A stretch of DNA of 64,000 nt, taken from contig NZ_BMHT01000005.1 of NCBI RefSeq assembly GCF_014641455.1, forward strand, positions 62,001-126,000. Direction: 5' to 3'. The stretch is from Hymenobacter cavernae. Lineage in GTDB: Bacteria; Bacteroidota; Bacteroidia; Cytophagales; Hymenobacteraceae. The translations under genes were made by a program, and so were the position numbers. Under the pieces are notes generated by a model. It was not told the origin of the DNA and did no database searches. It saw only the letters and a list, made by a program, of their open reading frames with translations. The number at the start of each line of letters is the position of its first letter. The first letter of the stretch is position 1. Shown here in pieces: positions 15,751-23,436 of the stretch.

Positions 15751-16601
15751 TTCGTGTAGGCTTTCAGCTCTTGGCGTGAGGTACCCAGGCCGTCGATACC
15801 TAGCTCCACCACGTCGCCGGGCTTCAGGTACACGGGCGGCTTAAAACCTAGCCCCACGCCGGCCGGCGTGCCGGTCGAGATGATGTCGCCGGGCAGCAGG
15901 GTCATGAATTGGCTGATGTAGGAAATCAGAAAAGGCACCTTGAAAATCAGGTTGGCGGTGGTGCCGTCCTGCATCATCTGCCCGTTTACCGACAGCCAGA
16001 GGCGCAGGTTGTCAAGGTCACCTAGCTCGTCGGGCGTGGCCAGAAACGGGCCCACCGGCGCGAAGGTGTCGCAGCCCTTACCCTTATCCCAGGTGCCGCT
16101 GCGCTCCAGCTGAAACTCGCGCTCCGATACGTCGTTGTGCAGGGCGTAGCCGGCCACGTAGCTCAGCGCGTCGGCCTCTTCCACGTAGGACGCTTTTCTG
16201 CCGATAATCACGGCCAGTTCTACTTCCCAGTCGGTTTTCGTCGAGTTTTTGGGGATGATGATAGCATCATCCGGGCCCACCAGCGCGGTAGTCGACTTGA
16301 AGAACAGCACCGGCTCGGCGGGCGGCGTGGCGCCGGTTTCCTTGGCGTGGTCGGCGTAGTTCAGGCCCACGCACACGATTTTAGAAGGCCGCGCAATGGG
16401 CGCACCCAGCCGCTCAGCGTCGGAAATGCTCGGTAGTTTTTCTTTGCTGGCGGCCACGAATGCTTCGAGCCGGGCCAAGCCATTATCGGCAAAAAACGCC
16501 TCAGTGTAGTCTTCGCCAAACGCGCTTACATCGTATTTCTGGTTGTGCAGAATGACACCGGGTTTTTCCTGGCCAGGCTGGCCGTAGCGGATTAATTTCA
16601 T
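15747..16601 (-). CDS. Fumarylacetoacetase-family hydrolase (2,4-diketo-3-deoxy-sugar acid hydrolase type)
   Basis: This 284-residue FAH-fold protein has CVGLNYADHAKE, EPVLFFKS, metal ligands in DWEVELAVIIG, HNDVSERE, the WDKGKGCDTFAPVGP block and STGTPAGVG. In non-phosphorylating L-fucose and L-rhamnose pathways this family cleaves the 2,4-diketo-3-deoxy acid to pyruvate and L-lactate. The start at 16601 (MKLIRYG) is preferred over an upstream ATG at 16646 that lies in an inverted repeat. The product would act in the cytoplasm just after the SDR encoded upstream. Confidence 0.82.
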   Translation of the reverse strand: MKLIRYGQPGQEKPGVILHNQKYDVSAFGEDYTEAFFADNGLARLEAFVAASKEKLPSISDAERLGAPIARPSKIVCVGLNYADHAKETGATPPAEPVLFFKSTTALVGPDDAIIIPKNSTKTDWEVELAVIIGRKASYVEEADALSYVAGYALHNDVSEREFQLERSGTWDKGKGCDTFAPVGPFLATPDELGDLDNLRLWLSVNGQMMQDGTTANLIFKVPFLISYISQFMTLLPGDIISTGTPAGVGLGFKPPVYLKPGDVVELGIDGLGTSRQELKAYTK

Positions 16602-16634
16602 GTTTACTAACAGGAGAGATGATGAGGAATGTCT

Positions 16635-16833
16635 GTCGTCTGTCATCCTGAGCTTGCGAAGGACCTTCCTCGGATTAACGACAAATCTTATTAAATGCCC
16701 AGCACCCTTCGCTAAGCTCTCAAGCTAGCTTTGGTGCAGCTATGAAAGAGGGCTTTGAGCTTTAAAAAGAGCTTTTCGCGTAAGAGAGGGAGGTCCTTCA
16801 CTCCGCTGCGCTGCACTCAGGATGACAGGCGAC
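16635..16833. repeat. Inverted repeat, TGTCATCCTGAG family
   Basis: The outer arms gtcgtctgtcatcctgag and ctcaggatgacaggcgac pair with one mismatch, and inner gaaggacct / aggtccttc pairs again after an asymmetric insertion. The loop of about 130 bases holds further short hairpins. It lies between the KDF-type dehydrogenase and the FAH gene. Confidence 0.8.
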
Positions 16834-16871
16834 AAAAACCAAGCACTAGGCACTAGACACCAAGCACTAAT

Positions 16872-17636
16872 TCAATTATTCAGCTTGATAAAGCCGCCGT
16901 CTACCGGGTAGTCGCAGCCGGTGATGAAGCCGGCTTCGTCGGAGCACAGGAACAGGGCTAGGTTTGCTACTTCTTCGGGCGTACCCATGCGGCCAATCGG
17001 CTGACTTTTCGAGAGCTTATCGAAGATTTCTTCTTCGCGGCCGGCGTAGTTTTTGGCAATAAAGCCATCCACGAAGGGCGTGTGCACGCGGGCCGGCGAG
17101 ATGCTGTTGCACCGGATTTTGTCACCCAGGTAGTCGCGGGCGATGGACAGCGTCATGGCGAAAATGGCGCCTTTGCTCATGGAATACGCAAAGCGGTCGG
17201 TGATGCCGACGTGCGCGGCAATGGAAGCCAGGTTGACGATGGTTCCGCCGCCCTGCGCTTTCAGGTGCGGCACGGCGGCGTAGAGGCAGTTGTAAGCGCC
17301 TTTCACGTTCACGCTGTACACACGCTCAAAGTCGGCCTCGCTGGTGTTTTCCACGTTGCCGACGTGCGCAATACCAGCGTTGTTGACGAGAATATCCAGC
17401 TTACCGATCTGCTCAAATACGTGCAGTACCTGTTGCTGCTCAGCAACATTCGCCTGGTGTACCTGCGCCTTGCCTCCCTCCTGCTCAATCTCGCCCACGA
17501 CCTGCGCCGCCGCATCCGGGTTTAATTCCACGATGTGCACCGTGGCGCCCTGCCGGGCAAATAGCCGCGAAATGGCGCGCCCAATGCCACTACCACCGCC
17601 GGTAATTACGGCGGTCTTTCCTTGTAAGCTAAACAT
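16872..17636 (-). CDS. SDR family 2-keto-3-deoxy-L-fuconate dehydrogenase-like protein
   Basis: This 254-residue classical short-chain dehydrogenase has TGGGSGIG (12-19), NNAG (85-88), catalytic Ser138, Tyr151 and Lys155 (YSMSK), and a C-terminal GFITGCDYPVDGG. It is distinct from the SDR at 13998, and its catalytic set is intact. In the L-fucose and L-rhamnose oxidation pathways such an SDR oxidises the 2-keto-3-deoxy acid at C4, giving the substrate of the FAH-family hydrolase encoded next. It is the first gene of the five-gene set. The intermediate dehydratase is not in the window. Confidence 0.8.
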   Translation of the reverse strand: MFSLQGKTAVITGGGSGIGRAISRLFARQGATVHIVELNPDAAAQVVGEIEQEGGKAQVHQANVAEQQQVLHVFEQIGKLDILVNNAGIAHVGNVENTSEADFERVYSVNVKGAYNCLYAAVPHLKAQGGGTIVNLASIAAHVGITDRFAYSMSKGAIFAMTLSIARDYLGDKIRCNSISPARVHTPFVDGFIAKNYAGREEEIFDKLSKSQPIGRMGTPEEVANLALFLCSDEAGFITGCDYPVDGGFIKLNN

Positions 17637-17760
17637 GAAGACGAAGGACTAGGATGTACGTTTGGGCTGGCTAGCGCTTCGGAAATTCCGCACGCCAACC
17701 AGCAACAGGCGCTAAGTAAAGTTTCTTTCCCAGCCTAAGTCTACTGTACTGTCATGAATT

Positions 17761-17863
17761 GTAGCGCGAAGCTCCTGCTTCGCGCATCGTTGAACAATGA
17801 AGCTAACACGACAACCTAGGTACGAGTCGTTCAACGAGACGCGAAGCAGGAGCTTCGCGCTAC
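17761..17863. repeat. Long inverted repeat, GTAGCGCGAAGCTCCTGC family
   Basis: Arms of 35 bases (17761-17795 and 17829-17863) pair with two mismatches. A small extra hairpin, gcggact/agtccgc, follows at about 17880. Related copies are at 48660-48761 and, minimally, 2383-2410. Confidence 0.9.
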
Positions 17864-17898
17864 AGTCGTTCTGCGACGCGCGGACTACAGAGTCCGCG

Positions 17899-19938
17899 CT
17901 ACTTCTCCCACTTCTGCCGCCACGCCGGATACTCTTTCGTCAGCAGCGTTTCGGGCCAGGTGCCCGCGTAGCCGTAGCCCGTGCGGCGCTCGTACTCGAT
18001 TTCGGCCAGCGAGTTTTTCTTCTCGCTGTTGCGGCCCACGTAAATCGGCTTGTTCGTTTCCAGGTCGTAAAAGCGCGCCCAGATGGTAGAGCTAGGTTCC
18101 GGCTCGATTACCCGATCAAAGCCTTTCGGCTGCTTTGGGTCTTTGATGGTTTTGATGGTGTAGCCAGGCATTTTCACCTCTTGCAGCCAGGCCACGGCGC
18201 TGTCGATTGACTTTTTAATCTCCGGCGACGGATTGTCGATTTGCATCAAGAACTCCACAATGCCCACCGTTTCGCTGCCGCTGAGTGAGGGAAGCTCGAA
18301 GTTACGGGCCTTGGCGGGCTGTAGGGTTTTCTCGTCGTATTGCGCGCACCAGGCCGTGAGCTTGCCATGCTGCACATACTGCGTTTTCAGGATGCAGTCG
18401 ATGCCGCGCTCCACGGCTTGCTGGGCTTTCAGGCGCAGATTCTGATCGACACTGGCGTAGTCGCCTTTGCGCTCTGTGATGGCGCGCAGCAGTCGCAACA
18501 CCCGAATCATGGCGTCGTCGTTGTAGGTAATCTGGTGGTGGTAGCCGCTGAGGTCGGGGTAAAACTGCGGAAAGCCGCCGTTCGGGTACTGCATTTTCAG
18601 CAGGTAGCTGATGCCTTTTTCGGCGGCCTTGCGGTACGCCGGGTTGCTCGTGGTGGTGAAAGCGTGCAGCAAATAAGTGATTTCGCGGGTCGTGGCGTTG
18701 TTGTCGATGGTGGCATCGTTGCGGCCGGCATCGTCGGTGAGCGTGGCTTTCTGCACAGTACTCAGCGGCTGGTTGTAGTCTACGTGGTGCTCGCCAATGG
18801 CTTTCGGCCAGCCACCATCAAGGCGCTGATAAAACAGCATGCGCTCGGCCGTGCTGTCTTTCGCCACGGACCTAGGTTCGGGCAGCTTCGGCGCTTTCGG
18901 GTCCACGTTCCAACGGCCGCCGAAGGTCCAGTTGGCGGTAATTTGCTGCGGGGTGGGCGCGTTGGCGGCAGAAGCCAGGTTATCGCGCAGCCAGGCGTAG
19001 TCGCCGCCTTCGCGGTGGCAGTTGGCGTAGTACACGCGCCGGCCCCACATCGGCGCCGAATCGCCCGACGGGGCGGGGTAGATATCCGCGTCGGCCATGT
19101 TCTGGTCGAAGCGGCAGTTGATTAAGTAAAACTGCGAGTCGTGGTGGTAGCGACCTAGCTTCCAGCCTTTGTCGCCGATGAAAGTGCAGTTCTTCAGGAC
19201 GGTTTTGGCGTCCTTGTTCATCGAGCCATCGTGCCAGATAGCGGCGTTCAGGTTGTGGCAGATAAAGCGGCAGTTTTCCGCGTAAGCCCAGCCGCGGGGG
19301 CAATAAAAATCCACGGAGCCTTCCATCGTGCAGTCGGCGAAATAATACAGGCCATCTTCCTTGTCCCAGGGGCTCACCGTGTCGTTGCCGAGGGTGCGAA
19401 ACGTGCAGTGCCGCACGACTAAGCGCGTGGTGTTCAGGCCCGTGTACAAGGCCATCTGGTGGTCAGCGCTGTTGATGGTGATTTTACCGCCGGGGCTGTT
19501 CGGGCAAGCCAGGGTCTCGCCGTTCGGGTGGTCGGCGCCGTAGCTGTTCACAACGGTTATTTGCTCCAGCGTCATGCCCGGACTATCGCGCAGGTTCAGC
19601 GTGGCGACATCCCAACGACCCGCACTGGCAGCATCGCAGCGGAAGTAGGCATTGGCCTGCGAAATCGTGATGATAACGCCTTTTTCGCTCTGCCCGCGCA
19701 GCACCAGTCCCGGCTTGCCGTCGATGGTTACTTTCTCGCGGTACGTGCCGTTTTTAATGAATACGACGGGCAGCTGCACGGCACCTTTCGGCAGACTATT
19801 AATCGCCCCCTGAATCGTACGGAAATCGCCGGAGCCATTCTGAGCTACTACTAGTTGGCGCTTGGCGGGCATTTTGGCAGTTGCGCCGAAAGCTCCGCCA
19901 ACGAAAAGCGTAAGCAGAATAAATAGGTACCTAGGCAT
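17899..19938 (-). CDS. Two-domain pectin enzyme: CE8 methylesterase fused to PL10 pectate lyase
   Basis: This 679-residue exported protein starts with a signal peptide (about 1-20). Residues about 28-340 form a CE8-like beta-helix: VAQNGSGDFRTIQGAI, GTYREK, LVLRG, DFYCPRGWAY and LGRYHHD. The CE8 signatures are looser than in the two stand-alone esterases, with DFYCP in place of DFIFG. Residues about 355-679 match pectate lyase family 10: RLDGGWPKAI, TIDNNATTREITYLL, YPNGGFPQFYP and YNDDAMIRVLRLL. One polypeptide would therefore demethylate and then cleave homogalacturonan. An inverted repeat follows the stop. Its gene lies upstream of the deoxy-sugar operon. Confidence 0.85.
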   Translation of the reverse strand: MPRYLFILLTLFVGGAFGATAKMPAKRQLVVAQNGSGDFRTIQGAINSLPKGAVQLPVVFIKNGTYREKVTIDGKPGLVLRGQSEKGVIITISQANAYFRCDAASAGRWDVATLNLRDSPGMTLEQITVVNSYGADHPNGETLACPNSPGGKITINSADHQMALYTGLNTTRLVVRHCTFRTLGNDTVSPWDKEDGLYYFADCTMEGSVDFYCPRGWAYAENCRFICHNLNAAIWHDGSMNKDAKTVLKNCTFIGDKGWKLGRYHHDSQFYLINCRFDQNMADADIYPAPSGDSAPMWGRRVYYANCHREGGDYAWLRDNLASAANAPTPQQITANWTFGGRWNVDPKAPKLPEPRSVAKDSTAERMLFYQRLDGGWPKAIGEHHVDYNQPLSTVQKATLTDDAGRNDATIDNNATTREITYLLHAFTTTSNPAYRKAAEKGISYLLKMQYPNGGFPQFYPDLSGYHHQITYNDDAMIRVLRLLRAITERKGDYASVDQNLRLKAQQAVERGIDCILKTQYVQHGKLTAWCAQYDEKTLQPAKARNFELPSLSGSETVGIVEFLMQIDNPSPEIKKSIDSAVAWLQEVKMPGYTIKTIKDPKQPKGFDRVIEPEPSSTIWARFYDLETNKPIYVGRNSEKKNSLAEIEYERRTGYGYAGTWPETLLTKEYPAWRQKWEK

Positions 19939-20011
19939 TGTCTCTTTCTGCGTTTTTATGACGCTGTATATTCCCCGAAGCGTTTAGCACTGTCCGCAAT
20001 TCTTGCCACAT

Positions 20012-21433
20012 TTAGCCTAGCCTGTAAGGCTGCGTGGGCGTCGGGACGGGGTCAGGGAGCTTGGGCGGGTCGATGGTGGTGGCGCCTTCCAGGCCGGAGC
20101 CGGTCACGTTGCTGATGCTCAGCAGCGGACCGGTGTAGCCGGTCACTTTTATGTCGCGGAGCTTGGCCTTTTTGATGTTGGCCAGGGAAATTCCTTTGGC
20201 GCACGTGCCGGTTACGTTGATGAAGGAAAAACCATCCAGCGGCTTGTTCGGGTGCACGGCCGTGCCGTCTATCAGCACCGGCACGTCTTTCACGCGAATG
20301 TTGGAAAACTGCCAGTTCCGGACCGTCGGAATGCCTTCGTCGCCGGGCACGGGGTTCTGATCCTGGAGGCCGCTGCCAAGCATGTTCAAGCGCAGAAAAC
20401 CCGCCACGGTGCCCGCCACGTCAATATCATCAACAATAATATCCTCAATGAAAGCGCCCCGGCCGGGCCGGGTTTTGATGTAAATGGCGTGCGTTTGGGC
20501 AAAGGTGAATTTGCAATGCTCGATGCGCACATTGCGAATGCCGCCCGAGGTTTCGCTGCCAATCCCGATGCAGGCAAAAATGGAATCGGCAAAGGTGCAG
20601 TTGCTGATGTGCACATCTTCGGTGGTGTGCAGCAGCGAGTAGCCTTCCATGCCGCGCCCCGATTTCAGCGAGATGCAGTCGTCGCCGGTGTTGATGTCGC
20701 AGCCCTCGATGCGCACGTGCTTGCACGAATCGATGTCGATACCGTCGCCGTTGCCGCCGGTGCTGCGGATGATAAGGTTCTTAATAACAATGTTTTCGCA
20801 GTAAGTCGGGTGCAGGCACCACATGCGGAAATAGTCGGTCGAGAAATCCTCGAAACGCATAGTGTTGCAGCCGATCGGCTCAATAAGCGCCGGATGGCGC
20901 AACGGCTTTTCAGCCGTGGGCCGACCACCTAGGTCGTGGTGGCCCATGATCTTGCCCGGCCCAACCACGCCAATGTTGTTGGCTTCCACCGCGTAAATCA
21001 GCCCGACGTGCCCCGGAATCCACTTGCCTTCCCAGCGCACCTGCATCACCGGATAATCGGCGAAATCGGGCGAGCCGAGCAGCACCGCGTCTTTCTCGAA
21101 GCGCAGAATGGTATTCGATTTCAGGGCAATAGCACCGGTAAGGTAATTACCGGCCGGCACCACCACCTCGCCCCCACCCAGCACCCAGCACCGATCCAGC
21201 GCCTGCTGAATGGCCACCGTGTCTTTGGTGGAGCCGTTGCCGGTAGCGCCAAAGTCGCGCACGTTCAGCGTGATTTTGGGCGTACCTAGGTTGGCTGTTT
21301 TGCTGGTGTCGGCTTGCGCCTTCGTCGCGGAAGCAGCTGTGCTGCAACTAATAAGAGAAGAAGCGACGGGCGCGGCTAACAAGCCCTGACCTGCCATTTT
21401 CAGAAAACGTCGACGCGTATTGTCTCTTGCCAT
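20012..21433 (-). CDS. Polygalacturonase, glycoside hydrolase family 28
   Basis: This 473-residue enzyme begins with a twin-arginine signal (RRRFLK, 7-12) that runs into a lipobox with Cys30, so it may be a Tat-exported lipoprotein. GH28 motifs follow: VRDFGATGNG (58-67), GNGDGIDID with Asp230 and Asp234, TGDDC with Asp251-Asp252, GIGSETSGG replacing the usual GHG, and YIKTRPGRG. The pattern is typical of exo-acting GH28 enzymes that release galacturonate from chain ends. It lies between the CE8-PL10 fusion and SusD on the same strand, within the pectin locus. Confidence 0.9.
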   Translation of the reverse strand: MARDNTRRRFLKMAGQGLLAAPVASSLISCSTAASATKAQADTSKTANLGTPKITLNVRDFGATGNGSTKDTVAIQQALDRCWVLGGGEVVVPAGNYLTGAIALKSNTILRFEKDAVLLGSPDFADYPVMQVRWEGKWIPGHVGLIYAVEANNIGVVGPGKIMGHHDLGGRPTAEKPLRHPALIEPIGCNTMRFEDFSTDYFRMWCLHPTYCENIVIKNLIIRSTGGNGDGIDIDSCKHVRIEGCDINTGDDCISLKSGRGMEGYSLLHTTEDVHISNCTFADSIFACIGIGSETSGGIRNVRIEHCKFTFAQTHAIYIKTRPGRGAFIEDIIVDDIDVAGTVAGFLRLNMLGSGLQDQNPVPGDEGIPTVRNWQFSNIRVKDVPVLIDGTAVHPNKPLDGFSFINVTGTCAKGISLANIKKAKLRDIKVTGYTGPLLSISNVTGSGLEGATTIDPPKLPDPVPTPTQPYRLG

Positions 21434-21468
21434 TTTATACAGTTTACGAACCTAGGTTGAAATATATA

Positions 21469-21583
21469 GAACGTCATTCCGACCAGCGGGAGGAATCTCG
21501 CGTGCTGAAGTTGTAGTGCTAATCTTCGATGATTAGAGCTAGCATTGCACGCGAGATTCCTCCCGCTGGTCGGAATGACGTTC
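21469..21583. repeat. Long inverted repeat, CCAGCGGGAGGAAT family (second copy)
   Basis: Arms of 37 bases (21469-21505 and 21547-21583) are perfectly complementary. The arm sequence is nearly the same as at 11686-11792. It sits between SusD and the GH28 gene. Confidence 0.9.
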
Positions 21584-21634
21584 AACGAAGCAGTAGAGAT
21601 GCCTCGACCAGCGGACGCCAGATGAGGCATGACG

Positions 21635-23410
21635 CTAATACCCCGCGTTCTGCTTCACATTCGGGTCGGTGTCGATGGTGCCTTGCGGATACGGGAATAG
21701 CTCCTTGCCCGCGCCCGGCTTGTACTCCGAAGCTAGGTTGGCGATGAGGGCGTCCGTTATGGCTGCGCGCCATTGCACGGCCGTGGTGCCGGTGGGCGCG
21801 GTGGCGGGTGCCGGCCGGAAGAAGGAGCGCGCATACTGCACCGCGCCGTTCGTCACGCGGTAGTATTCGGTGAGGGGCACGTTGGCGTAGCGGCCGGTGC
21901 CGTTTTTCAGGGCCGTGAGGTTGGTTTTGGCTTCGGCCAGCTTGGTGCTGAGTAGGTTCCAGCGGATGAGGTCGTACTTGCGGATGCCCTCGCCACCTAG
22001 CTCCAAGAACCGCTCGTTGGCAATGAGGTCAAACATAGCGGCTTTGCTGCCCGGCAGCGTCAGCTTGGCTACTTTGGAGGCATTGGCACCGTAGCCCCGG
22101 TCGCGCACTTCCTGCACGGCGGCCAACGCGGCGGCCGTAGGTCCGTTCAACTCATTATCGGCTTCAGCAAACATCAGCAGCACATCCGCGAAGCGGATCA
22201 GGGGCCAGTTGTAGCCCAGGTAGTTGCCGGTACCGGCCAGCGCGGGCGTGCGCCAGTGCCGGCGAAATTTGCCGTCGGTGGCAGCAGTCAGGGCCACGCC
22301 GCGCTGCTGGTTGTTGCTTTCCACGGTGTATAGCGTCACGGTAATGTCGCGGCGCAGGTCCAGCGAGTCGAAGGCATAGAAGTAGGTGGGCAGCGCGCCA
22401 ATAGAGCCGGTCGAGCTGCCGAACGTCGTGGCAGCGTTCTGGCGCGGACCGTTGTAGTAGCCTAGCTTGCTGTCGGAGGCGGCGCTGGAGGCGCCTTCGG
22501 CTACCTCAAAAATAATTTCGTGGGCAGGGTCAAACTTCAGCTGATTGACCGTCATCCACAGGTTCTCAAAGCTAGGATTGAGCGTGTGCTCGCCGCGCTT
22601 GTTCATCAGATCGAGGCATTCCTGGCGAGCAATCCGGTAGTAATCAAGGTAGTCGGGCTGCCGCTTCATTTCCAAACCATACAGCGCATAACCGCCCCGG
22701 TACATCGCCAGCCTGGCCCGCAGTGCCTTCACGGCGCCTTTGGTAATGCGCTCATTGGCGGCACCCGCAGCAGTGCGCCACGGCACCAGCTTCTCGGCTT
22801 CCAGCAGGTCGGCAATCAGCTTATCGTAGGTGGCGTTGCGGTCGGCATTCGGCAGCTTCAGGTCGGGGTTGTCGACGGCCGGAATGAACGGCGCGGGTAC
22901 GTCGCCCCAGTTCCGGATGGCCTCAAACAGATACTGCGCCCGCAGCGTCAGTGCCTCGCCGTAGAGGCGGTGCAGCGCGGCCGTATCGGCAGCCGTGCCG
23001 GTGGTGTACACCGCCATTTTCGGGATCTGCTGGATGCAGATATTGGCCCGCTCAATGCCTTGGTAGAGATTATTGAACGGGTTCGTGATTTCATTGTTCA
23101 CGGGCAGCGCCGCGTAGCGGGCAATACCTAGGTTGCCGGCATTGAAGGCCTGCCCCGGAATGGCCTGCATCTCGTCGGAGTCGTACGGATAATACAGGTT
23201 CAGGCGGGTGCCGTAGCCGGTGTCGCCCGAGAGCATATCATACGCCCCGATTACGGCGCTGGTGGCCCCGGCCACGTCCAGAAAAGCCACCTCCGTGGTT
23301 GAATACGCCACGGGGTCGATTTCTAAGTAATCCTTGCAGGCGGTGGTGCCCAACAGCCCCGTCAGCACGGTAGCGGCCGCAATGGTCGAACGGAATAGAA
23401 AAGCTTTCAT
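21635..23410 (-). CDS. SusD/RagB-family outer-membrane glycan-binding lipoprotein
   Basis: This 591-residue protein has a lipoprotein signal (LLGTTAC, lipid Cys at about 25) followed by KDYLEIDP, the hallmark start of mature SusD proteins. The helical TPR scaffold includes LYGEALTLRAQYLFEAIRNWGDVP, with a C-terminal part containing NWPLIRFADVLLMFAEA and the ERFLELGGEGIRKYDLIRW block. It would cap the SusC transporter at the cell surface and bind pectic oligosaccharides. I start at 23410 (MKAFLF), 26 bases after the SusC stop. The pair is surely co-transcribed. Confidence 0.92.
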   Translation of the reverse strand: MKAFLFRSTIAAATVLTGLLGTTACKDYLEIDPVAYSTTEVAFLDVAGATSAVIGAYDMLSGDTGYGTRLNLYYPYDSDEMQAIPGQAFNAGNLGIARYAALPVNNEITNPFNNLYQGIERANICIQQIPKMAVYTTGTAADTAALHRLYGEALTLRAQYLFEAIRNWGDVPAPFIPAVDNPDLKLPNADRNATYDKLIADLLEAEKLVPWRTAAGAANERITKGAVKALRARLAMYRGGYALYGLEMKRQPDYLDYYRIARQECLDLMNKRGEHTLNPSFENLWMTVNQLKFDPAHEIIFEVAEGASSAASDSKLGYYNGPRQNAATTFGSSTGSIGALPTYFYAFDSLDLRRDITVTLYTVESNNQQRGVALTAATDGKFRRHWRTPALAGTGNYLGYNWPLIRFADVLLMFAEADNELNGPTAAALAAVQEVRDRGYGANASKVAKLTLPGSKAAMFDLIANERFLELGGEGIRKYDLIRWNLLSTKLAEAKTNLTALKNGTGRYANVPLTEYYRVTNGAVQYARSFFRPAPATAPTGTTAVQWRAAITDALIANLASEYKPGAGKELFPYPQGTIDTDPNVKQNAGY

Positions 23411-23436
23411 CTTCTGACGCTGAGTAGGTTGAGACA

